DNA from: JBKDZL01 sp047971145
GTDB taxonomy: Bacteria > Bacillota_I > Bacilli_A > Erysipelotrichales > Erysipelotrichaceae
Assembly (NCBI GenBank): GCA_047971145.1
Contig: JBKDZL010000010.1
Span: 17,843-81,842 of the forward strand
DNA: 64,000 nt
Direction: 5' to 3'
Shown: piece after piece, positions 43,826 through 53,456 of the stretch
Position numbering within the stretch: the stretch's first letter is position 1
Layout: each line of letters begins with the position of its first letter
Made by a program: the position numbers and the translations under genes
The notes under the pieces: model-generated
What the model was told of the DNA's origin: nothing
Database searches by the model: none
What the model saw: the letters and a program-made list of their open reading frames with translations, nothing else

Positions 43826-45248
43826 TTTACTGACTGATTTTTATGAATTAAGTATGGCTTATGCTTACTATCAAGAAGGTAGAGCAGAGCAAATTGCATA
43901 TTTTGATATGTTTACTAGAAATATTCCTGATAATGGTGGTTATTTAGTCTTTAATGGTTTAGCAAGTTTTATTGAGTATTATGAAAATTTTAGTTTTAAT
44001 GAAGAAGATTTAGCTTATTTAAAGGATGTTGGTAATTTTAGTGATGATTTTCTCGATTATCTACGTAACTTAAAATTAACATTAGATGTTTGGTCTGTAC
44101 CTGAGGGAACGGTGGTTTTTGCAAATGAACCTTTAGTTACTGTGAGTGGTCCTTTAATTCAGTGTCAATTGATTGAAACAATGCTTTTATTATGTGTCAA
44201 TTATGAATCATTAATTTCTACTAAAGCTAGTAGAATCAATAATGCTGCTCAGGGTAGAATGGTTTTAGAGTTTGGTGCTCGCAGGGCACAGGGAGCTTGG
44301 GCTGCTTTAAAAGGAGCAAGAGCGGCAGTTATTGGAGGTTGCTTTGGCACTAGTAATACTATGGCTGCGAAAACTTATGACTTAAATGTTTCTGGAACTA
44401 TGGCTCACTCTTATGTCCAAATTCACAAAAATGAATATCAAGCCTTTATGAGTTACGCTCAACAACAACCAGATAACTGCACATTTTTAATTGATACTTA
44501 TGATACTTTAAATAGTGGAATTGTCAATGCTGTTAAGGTGGCACAGGAATATTTACTGCCAAATGGCTACCAGTTAAAAGGGGTTAGATTGGACAGTGGT
44601 GACTTAGCTTACCTTTCAAAAAAGGTTAGAATATATTTGGATGCTCATGGTTTTTATGATACTAAAATAGTAGCATCTAATTCATTAAATGAAGAATTGA
44701 TTGATGACTTACTAACCCAAGGCGCTAAAATTGATATTTTTGGAGTGGGAGAACAGCTAATCACATCAGCAAGTAAGCCTGTTTTAGGTGGTGTTTATAA
44801 AGTGGTGGCATATCAGGAAAATGGAGTGGTAATACCGACCATTAAATTAAGCGATACTAAAATTAAAATCACTAATCCTGGTCATAAAAAATTGTATCGT
44901 TTCTATGATAATAATACTAATAAAGCATTGGGTGATGTTATTGCCTTAGCCGATGAAGTTATTTCTCAGGATGAGTATGAATTATTTGATCCAGTGGATA
45001 CTTATAAAAGAAAAGTGATCAACAACTATACCCTCAGAGAAATGCAAGAGCAAGTTTACCAACAAGGCAAACTAGTTTATCGCTTACCTAGCACTAATGA
45101 TATTATTACTTATCATCAAAAAGAATTGGAGACAATATGGGATGAATTAAAAAGACTAAAGTTTCCACATGAGTATTATGTTGATTTATCAGCGGAACTT
45201 TGGGTATTAAAAGAAGGTTTAATTTATCAAAATAAAAAGTTCAAATAA
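43815..45248 (+). CDS. pncB: Nicotinate phosphoribosyltransferase
   Basis: A 477-residue enzyme converting nicotinate and PRPP to nicotinate mononucleotide for NAD salvage. The start at 43815 gives the family N-terminus MNYSLLTDFYELSMAYAYYQEG. Later motifs are EFGARRAQGAWAALKGARAA, FGTSNTMAAK with MAHSYVQ, and GVRLDSGDLAYLSKKVR. The start lies inside pncA without a strong ribosome site, so translation is probably coupled. Confidence 0.93.
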   Translation: MNYSLLTDFYELSMAYAYYQEGRAEQIAYFDMFTRNIPDNGGYLVFNGLASFIEYYENFSFNEEDLAYLKDVGNFSDDFLDYLRNLKLTLDVWSVPEGTVVFANEPLVTVSGPLIQCQLIETMLLLCVNYESLISTKASRINNAAQGRMVLEFGARRAQGAWAALKGARAAVIGGCFGTSNTMAAKTYDLNVSGTMAHSYVQIHKNEYQAFMSYAQQQPDNCTFLIDTYDTLNSGIVNAVKVAQEYLLPNGYQLKGVRLDSGDLAYLSKKVRIYLDAHGFYDTKIVASNSLNEELIDDLLTQGAKIDIFGVGEQLITSASKPVLGGVYKVVAYQENGVVIPTIKLSDTKIKITNPGHKKLYRFYDNNTNKALGDVIALADEVISQDEYELFDPVDTYKRKVINNYTLREMQEQVYQQGKLVYRLPSTNDIITYHQKELETIWDELKRLKFPHEYYVDLSAELWVLKEGLIYQNKKFK

Positions 45249-45301
45249 ACAGGATTTAATTAGAATTATGATATTATAAAGTTATATAGGAGGGGATAGA
45301 T

Positions 45302-46798
45302 ATGTCAATAGCAAAAATAATAGCTGAAAATACTGGTTTAACTTATTATCAACAAGTAAAAGAAATGGCTGCCTTAGGTGAGTCTACTGATGATACCATC
45401 AAATATAATCCCGAATATCTTCAAGCTAAAGAAGACCATTGTCTTTGTGATTTAAATGAGGGAGTGCTACCATATCGACCTAGATATATTGCCCCTGATT
45501 ATCGTGTTTTGTTTGAGCGAGGAAGCAAGTTTTTAGATTTACAACCACCAAAGGATATTTGGGATGCGGTTAATGCTTTAATGATTATGTATCATCATGT
45601 GCCTAGTATTACTACTTTTCCAGTTTATATTGGTGATTTAGATACTTTGTTAGAGCCTTTTGTTAAAGATTATCAAGAAGCTAAAAAAGCCATTGGCTAT
45701 TTACTTAAGCATGTTGATAAAACATTAACGGATTCTTTTGTTCATGCTAATATTGGTCCTTTTGAGACTAAGGCTGGTCAAATAATTTTAGAATTAACTG
45801 AAGAAATGCAACTTGCGGTTCCGAATATGAGTATTAGATATGATCAGAGTAAAACCTCTTTAGAATTTGCTGGTATGGCAGCTAAGTGTATGTTGAAAAC
45901 TGCTAAACCAAGTTTTGCAAATGATAAAATGTATCGCTCTGATATGGGTGAGTATGTTGTGGCTTCTTGTTATAATGTTTTTAAAATCGGTGGTGGAGGT
46001 TATTCTTTACCAAGGATGATTTTGGCTAATATTGCCAATAAAGCTAAAAATGTTGATGATTTTTTTGATAAGGTACTACCACATTATATAGATTTACAAT
46101 TAGAATTTTTAGATCTTAGAGTTAAATATTTAGTTGAAGAAGCCGCTTTCTTTAAAAGTAGCTTTTTAGTGAAAGAAGGATTCTTGAATCCTGATAATTT
46201 TTTTGGAATGTTTGGTTTAGTAGGCTTAGCAGAGTGTAGCAATAATTTATTAAAGATTACTGATAAAAATAAAGGTTTTGGTCATAATCAAGAAGCTGAT
46301 AAACTAGCTGAGAAAATTTTAGACTTCATTGAAGATCGAGTTGCTAAGCATCAAGCTCCATATGGTCAAGATAATAGATATTATCTTCATGCGCAAGTTG
46401 GTATTGATAGTGATGGTGGACAGGCGGCGCCAGGCGTACGTATTCCTATTGGTTATGAACCTGATTTTGCTGTACAAATGTTGCATTCGACAACCTTTCA
46501 TAAACATTTTGTTAGTGGGGTGGGTGATGTTTTTAAATTTGATCATACTTGGCTTAATAACATTGAGGCATTATTAGATGTAATTAATGGTGCTTTTGAC
46601 TTAGGAACTAGATATATTTCTGGTTATTTAGAAGATGGTGATGTTGTAAGAGTTACTGGTTATTTGGTTAAGAAAAGTGAAATTGCTAAACTTGATGAAG
46701 GATTAGCGGTATTAAATCAAGCCACTGTATTTGGTCAGGGAGCAAGAGATGGAGCTAAAGCACTAGATCGTAAAGTTAATCATGAGAGCACCGATTAA
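45302..46798 (+). CDS. yjjI: YjjI-family glycyl radical enzyme (function unknown)
   Basis: A 498-residue protein of the YjjI (DUF3029) glycyl radical family, much shorter than pyruvate formate-lyase. The C-terminal radical site is VVRVTGYLVK with Gly453, matching the R-V-x-G-Y consensus. A likely thiyl Cys223 sits in EYVVASCYNVFKIGGGGYSL, followed by a glycine-rich loop. The substrate of YjjI is not known from the family. The activase gene overlaps its 3' end by 17 nt. The ribosome site is AGGAGGGG, with a TATTATAAAG-like promoter before it. Oxygen sensitivity of the class fits an anaerobe. Confidence 0.9.
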   Translation: MSIAKIIAENTGLTYYQQVKEMAALGESTDDTIKYNPEYLQAKEDHCLCDLNEGVLPYRPRYIAPDYRVLFERGSKFLDLQPPKDIWDAVNALMIMYHHVPSITTFPVYIGDLDTLLEPFVKDYQEAKKAIGYLLKHVDKTLTDSFVHANIGPFETKAGQIILELTEEMQLAVPNMSIRYDQSKTSLEFAGMAAKCMLKTAKPSFANDKMYRSDMGEYVVASCYNVFKIGGGGYSLPRMILANIANKAKNVDDFFDKVLPHYIDLQLEFLDLRVKYLVEEAAFFKSSFLVKEGFLNPDNFFGMFGLVGLAECSNNLLKITDKNKGFGHNQEADKLAEKILDFIEDRVAKHQAPYGQDNRYYLHAQVGIDSDGGQAAPGVRIPIGYEPDFAVQMLHSTTFHKHFVSGVGDVFKFDHTWLNNIEALLDVINGAFDLGTRYISGYLEDGDVVRVTGYLVKKSEIAKLDEGLAVLNQATVFGQGARDGAKALDRKVNHESTD

Positions 46799-47618
46799 TA
46801 AAATATTTGAAGTTTCAACAGTAGATGGACCGGGCAGTAGAATGTCCATCTTTTTTCAGGGTTGTCACTTTAATTGTTTATATTGCCATAACCCAGAAAC
46901 AATAAATCTTTGTAATAATTGTGGTATTTGTGTAGCTGGGTGTCCTAGTGGTGCTTTAACAATTAGTGAGGGAATAGTTGAATATAATCAAGAAATTTGT
47001 ATAAATTGTGATGCTTGTATTAAGGTTTGTCCTTATGATAGCTCTCCCAAAATTAATTGGTTGGAAGTTGATGAATTAGTAAATATTGTTCAAAGATATC
47101 AGCCACTTATTAGAGGTATTACTGTCTCAGGTGGTGAGTGTATGTTATATGCAGCTTATCTCCTTGAACTTTTTAAAAAAGTTAAAGCTTTGGGTTTGTC
47201 TTGTTTAATTGATACAAATGGTGGTGTTGATTTTCAAAATCATTCTGAGTTGTTGGAATATACAGATGGAGTGATGTTAGATGTTAAAGCCAGTGATCAG
47301 AATTTTCATCAAAAAATTATTGGTGTGGATAACAAGTTGGTGTTAAAAAATCTTGATTATCTGATTAATCAAAATAAATTGTATGAAGTCAGAACTGTTT
47401 TATTGCCAAATCAATTAACACAAAACAAAAAAACTATAGAATACTTATGTCAAATCTTACCAAATGAAATCAGATATAAATTAATAGCATATCGTCCTTA
47501 TGGTGTCAGAGAGCTGGCTAAAATAAAATTGGGAGCTCAATCATTATCAAAAAATGAATTATCTGAGTATGCTAAATACGCTAATAGCTTAGGACATAAT
47601 AATGTTGTCACTATCTAG
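46782..47618 (+). CDS. yjjW: YjjW-family glycyl radical enzyme activase (radical SAM)
   Basis: A 278-residue radical SAM protein that installs the glycyl radical on YjjI. The SAM cluster is GCHFNCLYC (Cys28, Cys32, Cys35), preceded by VDGPGSRMSIFFQG. Two ferredoxin-type 4Fe-4S sets follow: Cys44, 47, 50, 54 and Cys73, 76, 79, 83. The GGE motif is TVSGGECMLY. The ATG lies inside yjjI with no good ribosome site, so expression is coupled. The inserted double ferredoxin is characteristic of activases such as YjjW and those for glycerol dehydratase. Confidence 0.92.
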   Translation: MRAPINKIFEVSTVDGPGSRMSIFFQGCHFNCLYCHNPETINLCNNCGICVAGCPSGALTISEGIVEYNQEICINCDACIKVCPYDSSPKINWLEVDELVNIVQRYQPLIRGITVSGGECMLYAAYLLELFKKVKALGLSCLIDTNGGVDFQNHSELLEYTDGVMLDVKASDQNFHQKIIGVDNKLVLKNLDYLINQNKLYEVRTVLLPNQLTQNKKTIEYLCQILPNEIRYKLIAYRPYGVRELAKIKLGAQSLSKNELSEYAKYANSLGHNNVVTI

Positions 47619-47695
47619 CTAACTTATATAAGTAGTATTAATATATGGTATAATACAAATAATTGGTTAAGGTATTATAATCAAAAGGAGAAATT

Positions 47696-48241
47696 ATGAA
47701 AAAAATATTATTGATAGTAGTATTAGTGTTATTGGTGGGCTGTTCTAGTAGCAACAACAATACTGTAAGTGAAATTATAACCTTAGAAGAAGCACAGCAA
47801 ATTGCCCTAGATTATGCTGATGTTAGTGTTGATGATGCAAAATTCTATAGAAGTGAGTTAGATAACAGCGATAATCGGCAGGTCTTTGAATTAGAATTTA
47901 TAGCTGGTGATTTAGAATATGATTTTGATATTGATGCCATTACTGGTGAAATAATTAGTTTTGATCAAGAGATGGAAACTGAGATATCTATTGATAATGT
48001 TCAAGAAATTACTCGTGATGAAGCTTTGAGCATTGCTTTAGCTGATGCTGGTAAAAGTGATAGTGAAGTTACTGATATTGATGTGGAATATGATAAACAT
48101 GAAGATGGTTATAATTATGCCATTTGGAGTGTAGATTTTGAAAGTCTAGCCGACAGGAGAATTGATTGGGAATTTGATATTAAAGCTAGTAGTGGTGAAA
48201 TTGTTCATCGTGATAGAGAAAATGGAATAATTGGTAATTAG
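47696..48241 (+). CDS. PepSY-domain lipoprotein
   Basis: A 181-residue secreted lipoprotein. The signal peptide ends LLVGC with Cys16 lipidated, followed by a Ser/Asn linker. Two PepSY domains follow (ITLEEAQQIALDYADVS to GEIISFDQEM, and ITRDEALSIALADAG to GEIVHRDREN). PepSY domains are linked to protease inhibition or envelope sensing; the exact role is unknown. The protein is very acidic. Ribosome site AAAGGAGA; a TATAAT box is near 47650. Confidence 0.85.
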   Translation: MKKILLIVVLVLLVGCSSSNNNTVSEIITLEEAQQIALDYADVSVDDAKFYRSELDNSDNRQVFELEFIAGDLEYDFDIDAITGEIISFDQEMETEISIDNVQEITRDEALSIALADAGKSDSEVTDIDVEYDKHEDGYNYAIWSVDFESLADRRIDWEFDIKASSGEIVHRDRENGIIGN

Positions 48242-48275
48242 TAAGTATTGTTTTAAATAGATAAGAGGTTCTAAA

Positions 48276-49454
48276 ATGAATGAGAAAAAAACCAAGTTAA
48301 TTGTCGAGTTGCCTGAGCCAATCGTTGAGGCACTTGAAATAGAAGAGAGTGACAGTGCAACTTTTACTCAGCAAGATGAGCGTATTGTTTTAAGTTTAGA
48401 TAAGTATCAACATAGTAATGATGTACCTTTAAAATGGATTTTTGTTCCTTCTGTGATGGTTTGTCTATTATTTTTGTTGGTTAATTTGATACTTTCTCAA
48501 AGTGCAGTAGCCTTAACAGGTGAGTTTTCAATTGCTTTATTTACTAGTGTTTTAGGGTTAATTAGTGGTATGAGTGTTTTTATTTATTTTTTTATCAAAG
48601 ATAGAAAAAATGACAAGCGTGCTAATAAAAAGATTTATTGGCGTAATTTCCCTGCTGTAGTTTTGTCTTTTGTGATTATTTTGTTTTTAGCTTTATTATT
48701 ATTTTTTAAAGTTTTGGATATGGTGTTTTATGGTGCTAGTTTTGATGTGTTTACTTCGACGGCTTTAGTTTTTATGTTTGTCTCTATTATTCATTATCTA
48801 ATGATTAGGTTTGCTCGATCTATTACGCCAAAATTATTAACTGATGTCTTAATACTTGTCATTATTGGTGGGGTTTTTGCAGCAATGGTTACTAATAGTG
48901 ATGCAATGTGGTGGCAGTATAATTTTAGTTTTTTAGGAACATCTGAGGCTAGTAGTAGTTGGGCTTTTAATTTAACTTTAATTGTTTCAGGTTTAATTAT
49001 GATTGCCCTAATAGATTATTTGTTTGTTTTGATTAGAGAAAAGCATGGTAATAATAAACGTTATTTTATTTTAAATATCATTTTAGTTTTAACGGCTATT
49101 TGTTTGGCTGGTGTTGGTTTTTTCCCTTATAAAGAGGGAGTAGAATTTTATATGAATATGCATAATAGGGTTGCGGGCTATTTAGTTTATTTACTAATCA
49201 TTTTGATTGCTGGTCTTAAGTGGTTTTTGCCTAGTATTTCAAAAGATTTCTTAAAAATTTCATATTTAATTGTAGTGGGAATGATTGCGGCGATTTTTTT
49301 GTTCTTGGGTATTGGTTATTTATCTCTAACAGCTTTTGAGTTGGTAGCATTTATGTTAGGTTTTAGTTGGTTATTGTTGCTTTTGAGCAATTTACAAAAA
49401 TTAGCTCATGATGGTAGTGATGATTACTCAATAATAATTAAAAAAATCAAATAA
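48276..49454 (+). CDS. DUF998-like membrane protein with an AbrB/MazE-like N-terminus
   Basis: A 392-residue protein. Residues 1-45 (KLIVELPEPIVEALEIEES, then ATFTQQDERIVLSL) resemble a SpoVT/AbrB-type swapped hairpin. Then come nine to ten predicted helices, with NSDAMWWQYNFSFLGT and AGVGFFPYKEGVEFYMNMHN matching the DUF998 pattern common in lactic acid bacteria. No function is known. It lies between the PepSY lipoprotein and the nucleoside importer but has its own ribosome site (AAGAGGT). Confidence 0.65.
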   Translation: MNEKKTKLIVELPEPIVEALEIEESDSATFTQQDERIVLSLDKYQHSNDVPLKWIFVPSVMVCLLFLLVNLILSQSAVALTGEFSIALFTSVLGLISGMSVFIYFFIKDRKNDKRANKKIYWRNFPAVVLSFVIILFLALLLFFKVLDMVFYGASFDVFTSTALVFMFVSIIHYLMIRFARSITPKLLTDVLILVIIGGVFAAMVTNSDAMWWQYNFSFLGTSEASSSWAFNLTLIVSGLIMIALIDYLFVLIREKHGNNKRYFILNIILVLTAICLAGVGFFPYKEGVEFYMNMHNRVAGYLVYLLIILIAGLKWFLPSISKDFLKISYLIVVGMIAAIFLFLGIGYLSLTAFELVAFMLGFSWLLLLLSNLQKLAHDGSDDYSIIIKKIK

Positions 49455-49518
49455 TATTTCTTGAATAAATAGTATTATATGTTAGAATAAAATTGACAAA
49501 AGTCAAAAGGAGAGAAAG

Positions 49519-50592
49519 ATGAAAAAGATTTTAAGTAGTTTATTAGCTTTAACTGTTTTGATTGCTCTTGTAGGCTGTGGTGGCTCTACTGGGAGTAATG
49601 AAGAAAAAATCTCTATTGGTTTTGTAACTGATATTGGTGGTATTGATGATAAATCATTTAACCAAACTAGTTATGAAGGTTTAGAAAAATTTGCCAATGA
49701 AGCTGGTTTAGTTGTAGGAGAAGATTTAAAATATTTACAATCTGCTACTGAGAGTGATTATATTCCTAATTTAAGTCAGTTTGCTGATGTAGGTACTGAT
49801 TTAATTGTTGCAGCGGGTTATTTATTCTCGGATGCAATGAGTGAAATTGTTACTAATTACCCTGATCAAAAAATGTTAATTATTGATGTTGATTGGTTAT
49901 CTGGTGATAATTTACAACAAGCAGTGTTTGCTGAACATGAGGGTTCTTTCTTAGTAGGTGTTGTTGCAGCTTTAGCTGCTCAAGCTGCTGGTCAAGATAC
50001 TTTTGGTATGGTTTTAGGTAGTGAGTCTGTTACTATGGCTAAGTTTTATGCAGGTTATGAAGCTGGTATTTTAGCTGTTATGCCTGAGGCGACAATTCTT
50101 TATGATAATGCTGGTGCTTTTAATACTCCTGAAGTTGGGAAAACTTTAGCTGCTAAGCAATATAACGCTGGTGCTTATGTGGTTTTCCATGCTGCTGGTG
50201 GTACTGGTAATGGAGTTATCCAAGAAGCTGCTGATCGTCGTCAAAATGGTGAAGATGTTTGGGTAATTGGTGTTGATACTAATCAATACGATTATGGAAT
50301 ATATGATGGAACTAACTCTGCAGTTTTAACTTCAATGTTAAAAAGAGTAGAATTAGCTTCTTATAATGCTGCTAAAGCGATTGCTGATGGAACTTTTGAA
50401 GCTGGTGTTGTTAGATATACTTTAGCTGATGGTGGTGTTGGTCTACCAGCTGAAAATCCTAACTTTTCAAATGAAGTTTTTGAAGGAGTAGATTTCGATG
50501 CAGCTGTTGCAGAGTGGACTGAGAAAATCGTTAGTGGTGAAGTTGTTGTTCCTGAGGTAAGTGAAACTGGTAGAGGCGTTAAAGCTGGTTAA
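49519..50592 (+). CDS. BMP-family (PnrA/BmpA-type) nucleoside-binding lipoprotein
   Basis: A 357-residue binding protein. The lipobox is LIALVGC with Cys20. The mature region has ISIGFVTDIGGIDDKSFNQ, TDLIVAAGYLFSDAM, FAEHEGSFLVGVVAAL, GTGNGVIQEA and VWVIGVDTNQYDY, diagnostic of BMP/PnrA proteins that bind purine nucleosides. A promoter (TTGAAT at 49461-49466, 16-bp spacer, TAGAAT at 49483-49488) is followed by TTGAC-N4-GTCAA over the start site, a possible operator. A terminator separates it from the ATPase gene. Confidence 0.92.
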   Translation: MKKILSSLLALTVLIALVGCGGSTGSNEEKISIGFVTDIGGIDDKSFNQTSYEGLEKFANEAGLVVGEDLKYLQSATESDYIPNLSQFADVGTDLIVAAGYLFSDAMSEIVTNYPDQKMLIIDVDWLSGDNLQQAVFAEHEGSFLVGVVAALAAQAAGQDTFGMVLGSESVTMAKFYAGYEAGILAVMPEATILYDNAGAFNTPEVGKTLAAKQYNAGAYVVFHAAGGTGNGVIQEAADRRQNGEDVWVIGVDTNQYDYGIYDGTNSAVLTSMLKRVELASYNAAKAIADGTFEAGVVRYTLADGGVGLPAENPNFSNEVFEGVDFDAAVAEWTEKIVSGEVVVPEVSETGRGVKAG

Positions 50593-50617
50593 AATCCTTT
50601 AAAATTAAAAATTAAAG

Positions 50618-50657
50618 AAACCCCCAAAGTTGAAAGAACCAATTATGGGGGTTTTTA
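50618..50657 (+). terminator. Rho-independent terminator after the nucleoside-binding lipoprotein gene
   Basis: AAACCCCC and GGGGGTTT with a 21-nt loop, then T residues. It would reduce transcription into the ATPase and permease genes, which also have an upstream promoter-like region (TATGATAAAAT near 50795). Confidence 0.8.
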
Positions 50658-50830
50658 TTATGCCAAAATTAACAAAAAAATATTGTTAGTTTATCTTTAC
50701 TAAAGATTATCTTAATAGCTGAATTATTGTTTTTAATTTATCTGGATATTTTTATGCTATTCTTGATTGATTTGTTATTGGTGCAAAGGTAATAATATGA
50801 TAAAATAACAATAAAAGGGGACTGATAATT

Positions 50831-52369
50831 ATGCAGTATGCAATAGAGATGTTAAATATTACCAAAGATTTCCCTGGCATTAGAGCAAACGATAATATTA
50901 ACTTACAAGTAGAAAAGGGTGAAATTCATGCTTTGTTGGGTGAAAATGGTGCTGGTAAATCTACACTAATGTCAATTTTATTTGGTTTATATCAACCAAC
51001 AGAAGGTAAGATTTTAGTAAATGGTCAAGAAGTAAAAATTAGTGATCCTAATGTGGCTAGTGATTTGGGAATTGGGATGGTTCATCAGCATTTTAAATTG
51101 ATAGATAGCTTTAGTGTTACTGAAAATATAATATTAGGAATGGAACCTAATAATTTTGGGATAATTGATATAAAAAAAGCTGCTAAGAGGGTTAAGGAAA
51201 TTTCGGAGCTGTATGGTTTGAATGTTGATCCTTATGTGAAAATTAAAGATATTGGTGTTGGTATGCAACAGCGAGTAGAGATTTTAAAAATGCTATATCG
51301 TAATTCTGATATTCTTATTTTTGATGAGCCTACAGCTGTTTTGACACCGCAGGAAATTAAAGAATTAATTAAAATAATGCAAGATCTAACCAATGAAGGG
51401 AAGACTATTATTTTGATTACTCACAAATTAAAAGAAATTAAAGCAGTTGCGAGTAAGTGTACAATTTTAAGAAAAGGTAAAGGCATTAAAACTGTAAGTG
51501 TAGCCGATACTTCTTTAAAAGAAATGGCGGAAATGATGGTGGGTAGAACTGTTAATTTTGCGGTTGAAAAATCTGCTGCTAGTGCTGGTGATAATATTTT
51601 GGAAATTAAACACTTAGTTGTTAAAAATAGCGATAAAATGTCAGTGGTTAATGATTTTAGTTTGAGTGTTAAAGCGGGTGAAATTGTTGGTTTGGCTGGT
51701 GTTGATGGTAATGGACAAACAGAGTTAGTTTATGCTATTACTGGTTTAGCTAAAGTAAGTGGGGGCAGTATCTTTTTGAATAATAAAGATATTACTAATT
51801 ATAGTGTTAAGGAGAAATTGTTGGCTGGATTAGCTCATGTTCCTGAAGATAGGCATAAACATGGATTGGTGTTAGATTTTTCTTTGGAATATAATTTTAT
51901 TTTACATAATTATAATGAAGAGCCTTATAGTAAAAATGGTATTTTAAATAATAAAGCTATTTCTCAACATGCTGATGATTTAATTGATCAATTTGATGTG
52001 CGCAGCGGTTTGGGAAGAAATAGTATCACAAGAACTATGTCTGGGGGCAACCAACAAAAAGCTATTATTGCTAGAGAAATTGATAGTTCTAAAGATTTAT
52101 TGTTAGTGGTTCAACCAACAAGAGGGCTAGATGTTGGGGCGATAGAGTATATCCATAGTCGCATTATTGCTGAGCGTGATAAGGGGAAAGCAGTTTTATT
52201 GGTTTCTTTGGAATTAGATGAAATCATGAATTTATCTGATAGAATTGCTGTTATTCATAATGGGGAGTTAACTGGTTTAGTTGAGGCTGATCAAGTTAGC
52301 GAAAATGAAATTGGTTTGCTGATGTCAGGTTCTAAAGATTTAGGAGGTAGTGATTATGAAAAAGAATAA
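50831..52369 (+). CDS. Nucleoside ABC transporter ATP-binding protein (NupA/YufO type)
   Basis: A 512-residue tandem ATPase: domain 1 GENGAGKSTLMS, IGVGMQQRVEILKML and IFDEPTAVLTPQE; domain 2 GVDGNGQTELVY, MSGGNQQKAIIAREI and VVQPTRGLDVGA. The second site lacks the lysine of Walker A and the usual acidic pair, so it is catalytically weak. The MHVHQHFKL-like GMVHQHFKLID after the Q-loop is typical of the BMP nucleoside group. Ribosome site AAAGGGGA. Confidence 0.92.
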   Translation: MQYAIEMLNITKDFPGIRANDNINLQVEKGEIHALLGENGAGKSTLMSILFGLYQPTEGKILVNGQEVKISDPNVASDLGIGMVHQHFKLIDSFSVTENIILGMEPNNFGIIDIKKAAKRVKEISELYGLNVDPYVKIKDIGVGMQQRVEILKMLYRNSDILIFDEPTAVLTPQEIKELIKIMQDLTNEGKTIILITHKLKEIKAVASKCTILRKGKGIKTVSVADTSLKEMAEMMVGRTVNFAVEKSAASAGDNILEIKHLVVKNSDKMSVVNDFSLSVKAGEIVGLAGVDGNGQTELVYAITGLAKVSGGSIFLNNKDITNYSVKEKLLAGLAHVPEDRHKHGLVLDFSLEYNFILHNYNEEPYSKNGILNNKAISQHADDLIDQFDVRSGLGRNSITRTMSGGNQQKAIIAREIDSSKDLLLVVQPTRGLDVGAIEYIHSRIIAERDKGKAVLLVSLELDEIMNLSDRIAVIHNGELTGLVEADQVSENEIGLLMSGSKDLGGSDYEKE

Positions 52370-53456
52370 AGCGATTTTAATTTCTTTAATTGCTACTGTT
52401 TTGGGTTTGCTTATTGGTTTTGTGGTTGTTTTTATAACTGGGCGTAATCCTATTGATATGTTATTGGCATTTGTTAAATCTTTAACTGGTTTTGATGTGG
52501 TTAATGGGCATTTTAATATCGTATATGTTTTAAATTGGTTTTTAGAATCAGTGCCTTTAATTTTAACTGGTTTAGCTATCGCCTTTGCTTATCGTACTGG
52601 CTTATTTAATATAGGTGTTGAAGGGCAATATATGGTGGGGGCTGCAGCTGCAAGTATGGCGGCTTTACTGTTATCTTTACCACCGGTTATTCATGTAATT
52701 GTTTGTGTATTGGCTGGGATGTTGGCTGGAGCATTATGGGGTGCTATACCGGGTATTTTAAAAGCATATCGCAATATTCATGAAGTGGTTATTTGTATTA
52801 TGTTGAATTATGTGGGTATGTATTTTGCAAATATTTTAGTGAGATATTTATTACCTATTGATGATAAAACTAATGCTAAAACTATAGCCTTTGGTGAGGG
52901 TAGTGTTTTTGCTAAAGTTGTTGAGGGTAGTACTTCTCAGTTCAATTGGGGTTTCTTAATAGCTGTTTTAGCAGTAATTTTGGTATGGTTTATTATTGAA
53001 AAAACTAGTTTTGGTTTTTCTTTAAAGGCAACAGGGTTTAATAAGGATGCCGCTGAGTTTTCTGGTATGAAAGTTAATAAGAATATTATTACTTCGATGA
53101 TGATTTCTGGAGCTTTAGCTGGTGCTGCTGGTGCTGTTGTTATTTTAGGAACTTTTAAGTATGGTAGAATTTTTGTGGCTTTTGATGGTTATGGATTTAC
53201 GGGCATTGCTGTAGCTTTGGTAGGGGCTGCTAATGCAATTGGTGTTGCTTTGGCTGGTTTATTATTTGGTTTGCTAAAAGCTTGTACAGGGGCATTGCAG
53301 TTGAATGGTATCCCTAAGGAAATCTCTGATTTGATTCAGGCTTGTATTATTTATTTTGTGGCTATTCAGTATGGAATTGTTTTAATAGTTAATAAGCTGA
53401 AAGCAAAAAAAGCGAAAAAAGCTTTAGAAACTGAAGAAGGAGGACGACAATCATGA
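52356..53456 (+). CDS. Nucleoside ABC transporter permease 1 (NupB/YufP type)
   Basis: A 366-residue permease with about ten helices. The LTGLAIAFAYRTGLFNIGVEGQYMVG segment and ATGFNKDAAEFSGMKVNKNII coupling loop are diagnostic. I take the ATG at 52356, preceded by TAGGAGGTAG, instead of the GTG two codons earlier. It overlaps the ATPase by 14 nt and permease 2 by 4 nt (ATGA). Confidence 0.92.
   Translation: MKKNKAILISLIATVLGLLIGFVVVFITGRNPIDMLLAFVKSLTGFDVVNGHFNIVYVLNWFLESVPLILTGLAIAFAYRTGLFNIGVEGQYMVGAAAASMAALLLSLPPVIHVIVCVLAGMLAGALWGAIPGILKAYRNIHEVVICIMLNYVGMYFANILVRYLLPIDDKTNAKTIAFGEGSVFAKVVEGSTSQFNWGFLIAVLAVILVWFIIEKTSFGFSLKATGFNKDAAEFSGMKVNKNIITSMMISGALAGAAGAVVILGTFKYGRIFVAFDGYGFTGIAVALVGAANAIGVALAGLLFGLLKACTGALQLNGIPKEISDLIQACIIYFVAIQYGIVLIVNKLKAKKAKKALETEEGGRQS

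Noticed and set aside
49493..49506. TTGAC-N4-GTCAA as a Crp/Fnr box before the nucleoside lipoprotein gene
   Set aside because: Half-site and spacer do not fit TTGAT-N4-ATCAA closely, and it overlaps the transcription start; kept only as a weak operator note.
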